Positions 55,213 to 63,857 of a DNA stretch of 64,000 nucleotides are shown here, piece by piece. This DNA is from Bacillus atrophaeus (GTDB lineage Bacteria > Bacillota > Bacilli > Bacillales > Bacillaceae), in NCBI RefSeq assembly GCF_001584335.1, contig NZ_LSBB01000020.1:186001-250000 (forward strand), read 5' to 3'. Under the pieces are notes generated by a model, which saw nothing but the letters and a program-made list of their open reading frames with translations, had not been told where the DNA came from and searched no databases. Position numbers and translations under genes: made by a program. Every line of letters starts with the position of its first letter. The first letter of the stretch is position 1.

Positions 55213-56055
55213 ATGGTACTAGAACTGACAAAAAAAATAATCATTGTTGTGATCGGCGCTTTACTTAATGCGGCAGGGCTGAATTTATTTTTGATTCCCG
55301 CTGATGTGTATGCCAGCGGCTTTACCGGTGTCGCCCAGCTGTTATCAAGCGTCGTCGACCAATACGCCCCTTTTTATATTTCGACAGGGATTTTGCTGTT
55401 CCTCTTAAATATTCCGGTCGGCATTTTAGGATGGCTGAAAGTCGGAAAATCGTTTACGGTTTACAGCATTTTGAGCGTCGCTATGACAACCGTTTTTATG
55501 GGTGTGCTTCCGGAAACCAGGCTGTCACATGATATCCTGTTGAATGCGGTATTTGGCGGTGTCATTTCCGCAGTCGGAATCGGTATGACATTAAAATACG
55601 GCGGGTCGACAGGCGGACTAGATATCATCGCCATGGTGCTCGCGAAGTGGAAGGATAAACCCATCGGCACGTATTTCTTTATTCTGAACGGGATTATCAT
55701 TCTGACGGCAGGATTATTGCAAGGTTGGGAGAAAGCTTTATATACCCTTGTTACACTTTATGTGACAACGAGGGTGATTGACGCGATCCACACCCGACAC
55801 ATGAAGCTGACGGCGATGATCGTGACAAAAAAAGCGGATGAAATCAAAGAAGCGATTTATGGAAAAATGGTTCGGGGCATCACGACTGTTCCGGCAAAAG
55901 GCGCATTTACGAATGAACCAAAAGAAATGATGGTCATCGTCATCACAAGGTATGAACTTTACGATTTGGAAAAAATCGTCAAAGAGGTTGACCCGAAGGC
56001 ATTTACGAATATTGTCCAAACGACCGGGATTTTTGGTTTTTTCAGAAAAGACTGA
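55213..56055 (+). CDS. yitT: YitT, DUF161/DUF2179 membrane protein
   Basis: The 280-residue protein has five membrane segments (residues 8-180) with LNLFLIPADVYASGFTGVAQLL, YGGSTGGLDIIAMVLAKWKDKPIG and TLYVTTRVIDAI, then a soluble C-terminal DUF2179 domain (MKLTAMIVTKKADEIKEAIY, RGITTVPAKGAFTNEPKEMMVIVI). This defines the YitT family, present in several copies in Bacillus. GGAGG lies nine bases before the ATG at 55213, giving the B. subtilis length; an earlier ATG at 55189 is less likely. Function unknown. Confidence 0.9.
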   Translation: MVLELTKKIIIVVIGALLNAAGLNLFLIPADVYASGFTGVAQLLSSVVDQYAPFYISTGILLFLLNIPVGILGWLKVGKSFTVYSILSVAMTTVFMGVLPETRLSHDILLNAVFGGVISAVGIGMTLKYGGSTGGLDIIAMVLAKWKDKPIGTYFFILNGIIILTAGLLQGWEKALYTLVTLYVTTRVIDAIHTRHMKLTAMIVTKKADEIKEAIYGKMVRGITTVPAKGAFTNEPKEMMVIVITRYELYDLEKIVKEVDPKAFTNIVQTTGIFGFFRKD

Positions 56056-56073
56056 TGAAAGCAGGTGGATGTC

Positions 56074-56526
56074 ATGAAGCGGCTGCTTGTGATGCTCTTG
56101 CCGGCGCTGCTTTTAATAGGCTGCGGGCAAAAAGAGTCAGAACCCGATAAGGAGGTATCAGGCGGAATGGAAAATCAAGAGGTTGTATTAACCGTTGAAC
56201 CGATTCAAGAGCCTGAACAAATCAAGTTTAACATGTCACTAGAGAACCAAGGTGAAAATGCCGTGGACTTTCAATTCAGCACCGGGCAGAAATTTGAGCT
56301 TGTCGTCTACGATTCTGAACACAAAGAAAGATACCGTTATTCCAAAGATAAAATGTTTACACAGGCCTTTCAGAACTTGACGCTTGAACCTGGCGAAACA
56401 TACGACTTTTCCGATGAGTGGAAGGAAGTGCCGGAGCCGGGGACTTATGAAGTAAAAGTGACCTTTAAGGGAAAAGCGGAACACTTGAAGCAAATTCAGG
56501 CCGTTCAGCAATTTGAAGTGAAATAA
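56074..56526 (+). CDS. ipi: Ipi (BsuPI) proteinase inhibitor, with a lipoprotein signal in this genome
   Basis: The C-terminal 119 residues from MENQEVVL (56170) match the intracellular proteinase inhibitor Ipi, with [20 protein letters not shown] and [20 protein letters not shown]. In frame upstream, from the ATG at 56074, is [20 protein letters not shown], a clear type II signal with the LIGC lipobox, then an acidic linker. AGGTGG serves the upstream start; AGGAGG (56150-56155) lies 14 bases before the internal ATG at 56170. The longer form would be a membrane-anchored lipoprotein outside the cell. B. subtilis Ipi is annotated as cytosolic. Confidence 0.82.
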   Translation: MKRLLVMLLPALLLIGCGQKESEPDKEVSGGMENQEVVLTVEPIQEPEQIKFNMSLENQGENAVDFQFSTGQKFELVVYDSEHKERYRYSKDKMFTQAFQNLTLEPGETYDFSDEWKEVPEPGTYEVKVTFKGKAEHLKQIQAVQQFEVK

Positions 56527-56529
56527 AAA

Positions 56530-56558
56530 ACTATGGCGGTGCCCGCCATAGTTTTTTT
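56530..56558. terminator. Terminator between convergent ipi and the DUF3813 gene
   Basis: ACTATGGCGG (56530-56539) and CCGCCATAGT (56543-56552) form a perfect 10-bp stem with loop TGC, then T-run; A-run before. Confidence 0.92.
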
Positions 56559-56754
56559 ATTGCAAGTTATCCAGCTGATCCTGGAATTGATGAAGCTGGT
56601 GACGTTCTGCATCTGTCGAATTGGCATACGCGGAAGACACAGCATTTTTTGCTCTTAGAATGGCTTTTTGCTGATCGCCTTCTTCAAAGCCGCCTGCAAT
56701 CATAACAGCCTGATTAACAAATGATTTCGCCTGAGTGAACAATTCGTTTCTCAT
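56557..56754 (-). CDS. Small helical protein, DUF3813 type
   Basis: The 65-residue all-helical protein begins MRNELFTQAKSFVNQAVMIAGG and contains QQKAILRAKNAVSSAYANST, features of the DUF3813 family found in Bacillus. The start codon overlaps the stop of the upstream small gene by one base (TAATG), indicating translational coupling. In B. subtilis this spot holds the small genes called yizC and yizD, but I cannot say which is which. Function unknown. Confidence 0.75.
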   Translation of the reverse strand: MRNELFTQAKSFVNQAVMIAGGFEEGDQQKAILRAKNAVSSAYANSTDAERHQLHQFQDQLDNLQ

Positions 56755-56903
56755 TAAAATTCAACCTGTCCTTCAGCCGCATTTTTTGCTGCGGTATGCT
56801 GGGACTCTTCAAGTGTAGACCGATATGGAAATCTTGCGTCATGAAGACTGACGGAGTCCTTACCCTGCTGAATAAACCTTTTTGATTTGCTTCGTTTACC
56901 CAT
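56754..56903 (-). CDS. 49-residue basic protein upstream of the DUF3813 gene
   Basis: The reading frame gives MGKRSKSKRFIQQGKDSVSL, HDARFPYRSTLEESQHTAAK and NAAEGQVEF. It has a good G-rich ribosome site (GAAGGGGGC) about nine bases before the ATG and ends in TAATG, sharing a base with the next start. The N-terminus is strongly basic, the C-terminus mildly acidic. I do not recognise the family; length and composition suit a small spore or stress protein, but that is a guess. Confidence 0.65.
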   Translation of the reverse strand: MGKRSKSKRFIQQGKDSVSLHDARFPYRSTLEESQHTAAKNAAEGQVEF

Positions 56904-56990
56904 TTCGAGAATGCCCCCTTCCATATTGTGACGAGATGAGTCGTCCTGCTTAGTATGGAAGGGCTGCCGGCGGTTTATGAGTGGGAAAAA

Positions 56991-57803
56991 TTAAAGCGAA
57001 AAATGTTGTTTTAAAAAACGGGAAACGCCATCCTCTTCATTTGAAAAAGTGGTTGTATCCGCAATTTGCTTGACGGAATCAATGCCATTCTCCATCGCAA
57101 CGCCGCATCCGGCAAACGCAAGCATTTCCAGGTCATTATCTTCATCGCCGAAAGCGATGATGCGCTCAGCGGGGATCTGGTAGTAATCGCTGATTTTTTT
57201 TAATCCAACCGCTTTGTTCATGCCGCTTTTGATAATTTCAATCACATGCCACGGCGCCGCCCATCTTCTGTGATCAATCACTTCCGCGTGCACATCGGAC
57301 AAGTAAGCGCGGATGTCCGGCACATCTTCCTCTTTGGCGTGAATTAACACAGAGGTGACATCCTCACCCAGATTGTCACGTAAATCACCGACCGTTACAT
57401 TTGTTGTATTCATATTAAATGCGTCAATAAGCCGTTCATCATGATAATGAAAATACACATCGTCGATGACTTCCGCAAGTACATTATGCACACTGTACGT
57501 TTCGCTGATATCAACGAGCTGTTTTACGACTTCAAGCGGCAAGGAGGTATGATACCGTCCCCAGCTCTCATCTTGCGGATGGTGAACAAATGCCCCGTTA
57601 AAATTGACGATCGGCGTTGTAAGCCCCATCTGCTGATAATACATTGAGCTGGAGCGGTACGGCCGGCCTGTCGAAATACAGACGTAATGTCCGGCTTCTT
57701 TGACCTTTCGGATGGTGCGAAGGGTATCTTCTGATATTGTTTTATCATCCTTTAATAATGTTCCATCTAAATCTAAAGCGATTAAATAAGGTTTTGTCTC
57801 CAT
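56991..57803 (-). CDS. yitU: YitU, HAD-superfamily (Cof-type) phosphatase
   Basis: The 270-residue protein has the HAD motifs: LIALDLDGTLLKDDKTIS (motif I, catalytic aspartates near residue 10), CISTGRPY (motif II), a lysine in SGMNKAVGLKK, and IAFGDEDNDLEMLAFAGCGVAM (motif III). The C2B cap between motifs II and III marks the Cof group, which act on sugar phosphates and flavin mononucleotide. B. subtilis YitU has been linked to FMN dephosphorylation. AAAGGAGC precedes the ATG. Confidence 0.92.
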   Translation of the reverse strand: METKPYLIALDLDGTLLKDDKTISEDTLRTIRKVKEAGHYVCISTGRPYRSSSMYYQQMGLTTPIVNFNGAFVHHPQDESWGRYHTSLPLEVVKQLVDISETYSVHNVLAEVIDDVYFHYHDERLIDAFNMNTTNVTVGDLRDNLGEDVTSVLIHAKEEDVPDIRAYLSDVHAEVIDHRRWAAPWHVIEIIKSGMNKAVGLKKISDYYQIPAERIIAFGDEDNDLEMLAFAGCGVAMENGIDSVKQIADTTTFSNEEDGVSRFLKQHFSL

Positions 57804-57923
57804 AAAAGCTCCTTTATAATCTTAGATTTTGCGTTTTCTTCCTTATCTACAGTGTAGCTTTTTACCATCTTTATTGTCTACATGTTACACTTATGATTAT
57901 GGTTATCCTAAGGAGGGAGCTTC

Positions 57924-58691
57924 GTGATTCAAATTGAAAACCAAACCGTTTCCGGCATTCCGTTTTTACATATTGTAAAGGAAGAGAACAGCCGCCGCGC
58001 CGTTCCTCTTGTTTTCTTTATACACGGATTTACAAGCGCGAAGGAACACAACCTTCACTTTGCTTATTTACTTGCCCAAAAAGGCTTCAGAGCTGTTTTG
58101 CCGGAGGCTCTTTTTCATGGGGAGCGGGGGGAGAACATGACCGGAGAAGAGCTTGCGGGCCATTTCTGGGACATCGTGCTCAATGAAATTGAAGAACTGA
58201 ATGTGCTCAAAACATACTTTGAAGAGCGTGATCTTATAGACGGCGGACGCATCGGACTGGCCGGCACGTCCATGGGCGGAATAACCACTCTCGGCGCAAT
58301 AACGGCGTATGATTGGGTGAAAGCCGGTGTCAGCCTGATGGGAAGCCCGAATTATGTAGAACTGTTTCAACAGCAAATTGAGCACATCAAATCGCAGGGA
58401 ATCAATATTGATGTCCCGCAAGAGAGAGTAGATGATCTCATCGAACGGCTGAAAACAAGAGATCTCAGCCTTCAGCCTGACTCCTTGCGTCATCGTCCTC
58501 TCCTGTTTTGGCACGGTGTGAAAGATAAGGTTGTTCCTTACGCGCCGACCCGTAAATTTTACGACACCATTAAACCGCTGTACAGCGAGCAGCCTGAGCT
58601 TCTGCAATTCATCGCAGACGAAAAGGCTGACCATAAAGTGTCGCGGGAAGCGTTGTTAAAAACCGTCGCCTGGTTTGAGACGCATTTATAG
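57924..58691 (+). CDS. yitV: YitV, alpha/beta hydrolase (esterase)
   Basis: The 255-residue protein has the alpha/beta hydrolase core: VPLVFFIHGFTSAKEHN, PEALFHGERGENM, the nucleophile elbow GLAGTSMGGITTLGA (Ser near 115), the acid in FWHGVKDKVVPYAPT (near 200) and a late histidine in DEKADHKVS (near 235). This resembles the YitV/BAAT-like esterases. The GTG start is behind AAGGAGGG. Divergent from yitU. Substrate unknown. Confidence 0.88.
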   Translation: MIQIENQTVSGIPFLHIVKEENSRRAVPLVFFIHGFTSAKEHNLHFAYLLAQKGFRAVLPEALFHGERGENMTGEELAGHFWDIVLNEIEELNVLKTYFEERDLIDGGRIGLAGTSMGGITTLGAITAYDWVKAGVSLMGSPNYVELFQQQIEHIKSQGINIDVPQERVDDLIERLKTRDLSLQPDSLRHRPLLFWHGVKDKVVPYAPTRKFYDTIKPLYSEQPELLQFIADEKADHKVSREALLKTVAWFETHL

Positions 58692-58753
58692 AGCACAATG
58701 GTGTTAACACAAACCGGATTTACGTTATACTGGAGAAAAAGGAGTGATAGAAC

Positions 58754-59062
58754 GTGGAAGAAGCATTAAAAGAAAACATTATGGGCGCTCTAGAGCAAGT
58801 CGTTGATCCTGAGCTTGGCGTGGATATCGTAAACCTCGGCCTTGTATACGATGTCGATATGGACGAAGACGGATTAACGCATGTGACGATGACACTGACG
58901 TCAATGGGCTGTCCTTTGGCACCGGTGATCGTGGATGAAGTGAAAAAAGCTTTAGCGGATATTCCCGACGTGAAAGAAACAGAAGTTCATATCGTCTGGA
59001 ACCCGCCGTGGACAAGAGATAAAATGTCAAGATATGCAAAAATCGCACTTGGCATACAATAA
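58754..59062 (+). CDS. yitW: YitW, MIP18/SufT-type (DUF59) protein
   Basis: The 102-residue protein is a complete DUF59 domain: VVDPELGVDIVNLGLVYDVDMDE near the N-terminus and MTLTSMGCPLAPVI with the conserved cysteine near residue 56, then VHIVWNPPWTRDKMS. Such proteins help assemble or deliver iron-sulfur clusters. Start is GTG with a weak AGGAGTGA site. The small UPF0057 gene follows. Confidence 0.92.
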   Translation: MEEALKENIMGALEQVVDPELGVDIVNLGLVYDVDMDEDGLTHVTMTLTSMGCPLAPVIVDEVKKALADIPDVKETEVHIVWNPPWTRDKMSRYAKIALGIQ

Positions 59063-59127
59063 GAGAGATAAGGACAGCTGAACAAATGGAGGCTGTCCTT
59101 TTCTGCATAGAGAGGAGTGAAAAACAT

Positions 59128-59295
59128 ATGATGTACTTGCTTGCCGTATTATGTCCCCCGCTTGCCGTCTTGTTTTCAGGAAAACCGTTTCAAGCTGTGT
59201 TAAATCTGATTTTAACGGCAATCTTCTGGCTGCCGGGCGCCATTCACGCCTGCTTTATCGTAGCGGACCGGCGTGCGGAAAAACGGGCCGGATAA
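59128..59295 (+). CDS. Pmp3/YqaE-type (UPF0057) small membrane protein
   Basis: A 55-residue protein with two membrane helices: MMYLLAVLCPPLAVLFSGKP and FQAVLNLILTAIFWLPGAIHACFIV, then a basic tail. The CPP(L/V)(A/G)V motif in helix one and the W-x-PG-x-IHA motif in helix two are hallmarks of the Pmp3/UPF0057 stress proteins. GAGGAG lies before the paired ATG codons. Function in membrane potential or stress is likely but not proved. Confidence 0.85.
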   Translation: MMYLLAVLCPPLAVLFSGKPFQAVLNLILTAIFWLPGAIHACFIVADRRAEKRAG

Positions 59296-59355
59296 ATTGG
59301 AAAAATGAGTGCGCAATCATGGTATACTTAACGCAAACAAAGCAGGGAGAGTGCC

Positions 59356-60792
59356 ATGAAGAAGAAAAAAACGCTTGCCTTTGTCCTTTGCCTCGGCGTA
59401 TATGCGGCCCTGTTTGCGTACTCTGTCCATTCCGGCCAGAAAACAGAGGCAGGAGGCATGACCGATGTCAGCCGCCTGTTCCCGATGAAAATTAAGCAAA
59501 CGGTCAAAGGGAAAGAAGAGGAAACACTGATCGAAACGGTGAAAGAGGCCAATCGAAAAAACATAAAAATTTCAATTGCCGGTACCCAGCACTCCATGGG
59601 CGGCCATACATATTATGAGGACGGCATCGTTCTCGACATGACAAGCTATAATAAAATCTTAGCATTCAACAAAGAGAAAAAAATCATCAGGGTCCAGAGC
59701 GGAGCGACATGGAATGACATACAGAAATACGTCAATTCATACGGACTTGCCGTAAAAGTCATGCAGTCACAAAACATTTTCACCATTGGAGGGTCGCTCA
59801 GCGCCAACGCCCACGGACGTGATATTCGCTACGGCTCGCTCATTGATACGGTCAAATCATTCAGGCTCTTAAAAGCGGACGGCAGCATCGTCACCGTTAC
59901 TCCGAAGGATGACTTGTTTTCCGCGGTCATCGGAGGATACGGGCTATTTGGCGTGATTCTTGATGTTGAGCTTGAGTTGACGGATGACGAGCTGTATCAG
60001 ATGCAAACCGAGAAAATGAATTATAAGACATACGCCGATTATTTTAGAGAACAGGTGAAGGGGAATCCCGATGTGCGCATGCATTTAGCCCGCATCTCGA
60101 CAGGCGAAAAAGGGTTCCTGCAAGATATGTACGTGACGAATTACTTATTGGCTGATGATCAGGATGAAATCAAATCGAACAACGAATTAAAAGAAGATGA
60201 GCATACAGAGCTGACAAAATTCGCGCTCGGCCTGTCACGGCGGTATGGTTGGGGCAAGAATTGGCTGTGGAGCACGCAGCAATCCTATTTCCTGAAACAA
60301 ACCGGAACGACCATCACAAGAAATAACGTGATGCGGTCTGAATCGGAATTTCTCGAATACGAAAACAATGAAAATACAGACGTCCTGCAAGAATATTTTG
60401 TCCCGGTTAAAGAGTACTCGTCCTACATTGATGATCTGAGGCAAACATTGTCGCATGAAGACTTCAATCTCCTGAACATTACGATCCGGTATGTGCAAAA
60501 AAATGAAAAAGCCGATCTGTCTTATGCGAAAGATGATATGTTTTCGCTCGTTCTGTTAATCAATGAGGGCTTTTCTAAAGAAGAGCAGGCTGATACCGCA
60601 CGGATCATCAGAAGCATGACAGACGTTGCCCTAAAGCATCACGGAAGTTATTACCTGCCATACATGACGTATCAGACAAAGGCACAAATGAGAGAGGCAT
60701 ATCCAAAAAGCGAAGCATTTTTTCGCAAAAAACAAACGTATGACCCGGATGAGCGGTTTATGAATTACTTTTATCAGAGGTACAAACCATGA
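59356..60792 (+). CDS. yitY: YitY, FAD-linked oxidase (VAO type)
   Basis: The 478-residue protein has an N-terminal membrane anchor or signal ([22 protein letters not shown]), then a PCMH-type FAD-binding domain ([59 protein letters not shown]) and a C-terminal cap ending in a [16 protein letters not shown] motif. It resembles sugar-lactone and xylitol oxidases. The active domain should lie outside the membrane. It overlaps yitZ by four bases. Substrate unknown. Confidence 0.9.
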   Translation: MKKKKTLAFVLCLGVYAALFAYSVHSGQKTEAGGMTDVSRLFPMKIKQTVKGKEEETLIETVKEANRKNIKISIAGTQHSMGGHTYYEDGIVLDMTSYNKILAFNKEKKIIRVQSGATWNDIQKYVNSYGLAVKVMQSQNIFTIGGSLSANAHGRDIRYGSLIDTVKSFRLLKADGSIVTVTPKDDLFSAVIGGYGLFGVILDVELELTDDELYQMQTEKMNYKTYADYFREQVKGNPDVRMHLARISTGEKGFLQDMYVTNYLLADDQDEIKSNNELKEDEHTELTKFALGLSRRYGWGKNWLWSTQQSYFLKQTGTTITRNNVMRSESEFLEYENNENTDVLQEYFVPVKEYSSYIDDLRQTLSHEDFNLLNITIRYVQKNEKADLSYAKDDMFSLVLLINEGFSKEEQADTARIIRSMTDVALKHHGSYYLPYMTYQTKAQMREAYPKSEAFFRKKQTYDPDERFMNYFYQRYKP

Positions 60793-61331
60793 AACACAAC
60801 AAATTGAAATGGCTGATTCTTTCCCAAAGCAGCGTATTTTTCGCCAGCAGTTTAATCTTTCCGTTTTATATTTTGTTTATTAAAAACATCGGTTCCAGCT
60901 ATACACAGTTCGGCTTGTCCTATGGCTTATTCGGTCTGAGCGGGGCGCTTATTCATCCGCTGCTCGGCAGGCTGTCGGCTAGAGTAGATAACCGTTATTT
61001 CCTTATGGCCAACTCTTGGGGAATGGCGGTGCTTCTTTTATATTTCCCGCATATCTCCGACGTTTCTCAAGTATACATCGTGCAAGTTCTATTAGGTCTG
61101 CTTGGCGCAATGCAAAAGCATGGCGAAAAAATTCTTATTGCCGACTATACAGACAGCGGAGAACGCGGAAGAAAGATTGGCAGCTATCACTTTTGGACCG
61201 CCGTTTTTTCCGCGGCTGCGATTATACTGGGCGGCTTTCTTGCAGATTTCTTTACAGTGCATATTATTTTTTACGCCAGTTCAATTGTCTTCTTTGTGAG
61301 CGGACTGATGTTGTATCAAAACCGAGAGTGA
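60789..61331 (+). CDS. yitZ: YitZ, half-size MFS-like membrane protein
   Basis: The 180-residue protein has six membrane segments, about half of a normal MFS transporter. The segment [27 protein letters not shown] carries the MFS loop 2-3 motif ([10 protein letters not shown]). It is translationally coupled to yitY (ATGA overlap). The B. subtilis protein is of similar small size, so this is not a new truncation. It may function as a dimer or partner YitY; its role is unknown. Confidence 0.85.
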   Translation: MKHNKLKWLILSQSSVFFASSLIFPFYILFIKNIGSSYTQFGLSYGLFGLSGALIHPLLGRLSARVDNRYFLMANSWGMAVLLLYFPHISDVSQVYIVQVLLGLLGAMQKHGEKILIADYTDSGERGRKIGSYHFWTAVFSAAAIILGGFLADFFTVHIIFYASSIVFFVSGLMLYQNRE

Positions 61332-61335
61332 AATG

Positions 61336-61372
61336 AATGACCCGGCCTTCATGAAGGCCGGGTCATTTTTGT
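61336..61372 (+). terminator. Terminator after yitZ
   Basis: AATGACCCGGCCTTC (61336-61350) and GAAGGCCGGGTCATT (61353-61367) form a perfect 15-bp stem followed by TTTTG. Confidence 0.93.
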
Positions 61373-61473
61373 TCCATCAGAATAGCCCCTGCGATAAGAA
61401 AGAATTAGTGATTTTATGATAGTCGGCAGCCCGTTTTTTACAGTGGGTTTTTTTAATGAACAGAAAATTTTCA

Positions 61474-61527
61474 AATGAATAAAAATATTAAATATACGAT
61501 TGAATTAATTTTTATTCATGTTATAAT
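61474..61527 (+). promoter_or_regulatory. argC promoter with two ARG boxes (AhrC/ArgR operator)
   Basis: AATGAATAAAAATATTAA (61474-61491) and, inverted, AATTAATTTTTATTCATG (61503-61520) both resemble the ArgR/AhrC box CATGAATAAAAATKCAAK. A sigma-A promoter TTGAAT (61500-61505), 16 bases, TATAAT (61522-61527) overlaps the second box. Arginine-bound AhrC should repress the operon here. Confidence 0.85.
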
Positions 61528-61565
61528 GTTAAATAATTTCACAAAAACCAAGAAGGTGAACACGT

Positions 61566-62603
61566 TTGAAAATAGGTATTGTAGGCGCTACAGGCTATGG
61601 AGGCGCTGAACTTGTCAGGATTATCAAAAATCACCCGCATGCAGAAGAATGCATACTTTATTCATCGAGCGGGCAGGGAAATGCATATAGTGAGACATAT
61701 CCGCATATGAGCGGTCTGGTGCATCAAACCTTGCAGCCAATTAATATGAATACCATTAAACATGAAGCAGATGTGATGTTTCTTGCGACCCCTCCCGGTG
61801 TATCAAGTGAACTGACTCCGCAGCTTGCGGCCGCGGGAATTCCGGTCATTGATCTTTCCGGTGACCTGAGGATACAAGAGCCGGAGGCATATGAGAAATG
61901 GTATAAACGGACGGCCGCGCCGGAACAGACAATCAAAGAGACGGTATACGGCTTATCTGAAATCAACAGAGAACACATTAAAAAAGCAAAGCTGATTGCA
62001 AACCCGGGCTGCTTTCCGACAGCCGTTTTGCTCGGTCTCGCTCCTCTTGTACAAAACAAGCTGCTCGATGAAACCTTTTTAATCGTTGATGCAAAGACGG
62101 GTGTTTCGGGAGCCGGACGAAAAGCCTCTATGGGAACTCATTTTTCCGAGCTGAACGACAATTTAAAAATTTATAAGGTTAACGAGCATCAGCATACGCC
62201 GGAGATTGAACAGCTGTTAAAAGAATGGCACCCGGCAATGGAGAATATCACATTTTCCGCCCATTTGGTTCCAATGACGAGAGGAATCATGGCGACAATG
62301 TATACACAGGTAAGGACAAATATGTCTGGAGATGAACTGCAAAATCTGTATTTGGAATTTTACCAAGATTCATATTTTGTGAGAGTCAGACCCCAAGGAC
62401 ATTTTCCGGCAACAAAGGAAGTGTGGGGCAGCAATTTTTGTGATATCGGCATAACCATTGACGAAAGAACAAACAGGGTGACGGTCGTATCAGTGATTGA
62501 TAACTTAATGAAAGGCGCCAGCGGGCAGGCAGTCCAAAATTTAAACATTATGAACGGCTGGAAGGAAGAAACAGGGCTTACCATGACGCCAATTTATCCA
62601 TAG
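61566..62603 (+). CDS. argC: N-acetyl-gamma-glutamyl-phosphate reductase ArgC
   Basis: ArgC reduces N-acetylglutamyl phosphate to the semialdehyde with NADPH, step three of arginine synthesis. The 345-residue protein has the Rossmann motif [16 protein letters not shown] at the N-terminus and the active-site cysteine in [14 protein letters not shown] near residue 149. The TTG start follows GAAGGTGA. It heads the arginine operon and is 20 bases before argJ. Confidence 0.97.
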   Translation: MKIGIVGATGYGGAELVRIIKNHPHAEECILYSSSGQGNAYSETYPHMSGLVHQTLQPINMNTIKHEADVMFLATPPGVSSELTPQLAAAGIPVIDLSGDLRIQEPEAYEKWYKRTAAPEQTIKETVYGLSEINREHIKKAKLIANPGCFPTAVLLGLAPLVQNKLLDETFLIVDAKTGVSGAGRKASMGTHFSELNDNLKIYKVNEHQHTPEIEQLLKEWHPAMENITFSAHLVPMTRGIMATMYTQVRTNMSGDELQNLYLEFYQDSYFVRVRPQGHFPATKEVWGSNFCDIGITIDERTNRVTVVSVIDNLMKGASGQAVQNLNIMNGWKEETGLTMTPIYP

Positions 62604-62623
62604 AACAGGGGAGAAATCGAACC

Positions 62624-63844
62624 ATGATTCAGTTGAGTCAAGAATATATCACAAAAGTAACAGGCGGCGTTTCTTCGCCGAAAGGGTTTGAAGCAAAGGG
62701 TGTGCACTGCGGTCTGCGCTATTCAAAGAAAGACCTCGGCGTCATCATCAGCGAAACGCCTGCAACAAGCGCCGCTGTGTACACACAAAGCCACTTTCAG
62801 GCCGCGCCGATCAAAGTCACTCAGGACAGTTTAAAACAAGGATCAGAATTAAAAGCGGTCATCGTGAACAGCGCCATCGCCAACGCCTGCACCGGAGAGC
62901 AAGGCTTGGAGGATGCTTACAATATGCGCGCAGACTGTGCCGAACTGCTGAATGTAGACCCTGAACTAGTCGCCGTTTCCTCAACAGGGGTGATCGGAGA
63001 GCATTTGGATATGGAAAAAATCCAGGCGGGGATCAAGCTTTTGAAAGACACGCCAGCGGGTTTCGGAGATTTTGAAGAAGCGATTTTGACGACAGATACA
63101 GTAATGAAGCAGACCTGTTACGAACTTACAATCGGTAATAAAAAAGTCACGATCGGGGGAGCCGCGAAAGGGTCAGGCATGATCCATCCGAATATGGCGA
63201 CAATGCTTGGCTTCGTCACAACTGACGCGGCTGTGGAAGAAAAAGCCCTGCACAACGCGCTTCGTGAGATTACAGATGTCTCCTTTAATCAAATTACGGT
63301 TGACGGAGAAACTTCAACGAACGATATGGTGCTTGTCATGGCAAATGGCTGTGCGGAAAATGAATGCCTCACCGAAGCGCACGATGAGTGGCCATTATTT
63401 AAAAAAGGGCTTTTACTGGTCTGCGAAGATCTTGCCAAAGACATTGCCAGAGACGGTGAAGGTGCGACGAAGCTGATCGAGGCCCAAGTAAAAGGCGCGA
63501 AGAACGATCTTGAAGCAAACGTAATCGCCAAAAAAATAGTCGGTTCAAGCCTTGTAAAAACCGCCGTTTACGGGACGGATGCCAACTGGGGGCGCATTAT
63601 CGGAGCGATTGGCCACAGTACGGCAAGTGTGACGGCAGAGCAAGTGGAGGTTTTTCTAGGCGGGCAGTGCTTGTTTCAAAACAACGAGCCCCAGCCATTC
63701 TCAGAAACGAAGGCGAAGGAATACTTAAGCGGAGATGAGATTACAATTGTCATCCGCTTGTGTGAAGGCGAAGGGAACGGAAGAGCATGGGGCTGTGATT
63801 TAACCTATGATTATATCAAAATCAATGCGAGCTATCGCACATAA
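62624..63844 (+). CDS. argJ: Bifunctional ornithine acetyltransferase / N-acetylglutamate synthase ArgJ
   Basis: ArgJ recycles the acetyl group from N-acetylornithine to glutamate and can also make N-acetylglutamate from acetyl-CoA. The 406-residue precursor contains the self-cleavage site KGSGMIHPNMATMLGFVTTDA, where the bond before Thr (in MATML, near residue 195) is cut to form alpha and beta chains. VNSAIANACTGEQG and the C-terminal RAWGCDLTYDYI are also typical. GGGGAG precedes the ATG. Confidence 0.96.
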   Translation: MIQLSQEYITKVTGGVSSPKGFEAKGVHCGLRYSKKDLGVIISETPATSAAVYTQSHFQAAPIKVTQDSLKQGSELKAVIVNSAIANACTGEQGLEDAYNMRADCAELLNVDPELVAVSSTGVIGEHLDMEKIQAGIKLLKDTPAGFGDFEEAILTTDTVMKQTCYELTIGNKKVTIGGAAKGSGMIHPNMATMLGFVTTDAAVEEKALHNALREITDVSFNQITVDGETSTNDMVLVMANGCAENECLTEAHDEWPLFKKGLLLVCEDLAKDIARDGEGATKLIEAQVKGAKNDLEANVIAKKIVGSSLVKTAVYGTDANWGRIIGAIGHSTASVTAEQVEVFLGGQCLFQNNEPQPFSETKAKEYLSGDEITIVIRLCEGEGNGRAWGCDLTYDYIKINASYRT

Positions 63845-63857
63845 CAAGGGGAGCACA

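Noticed and set aside
60789-61331. YitZ as a newly truncated MFS transporter
   Set aside because: The B. subtilis protein is also a six-segment half-size form, and the gene is coupled to yitY and ended by a perfect terminator, so it looks intact.
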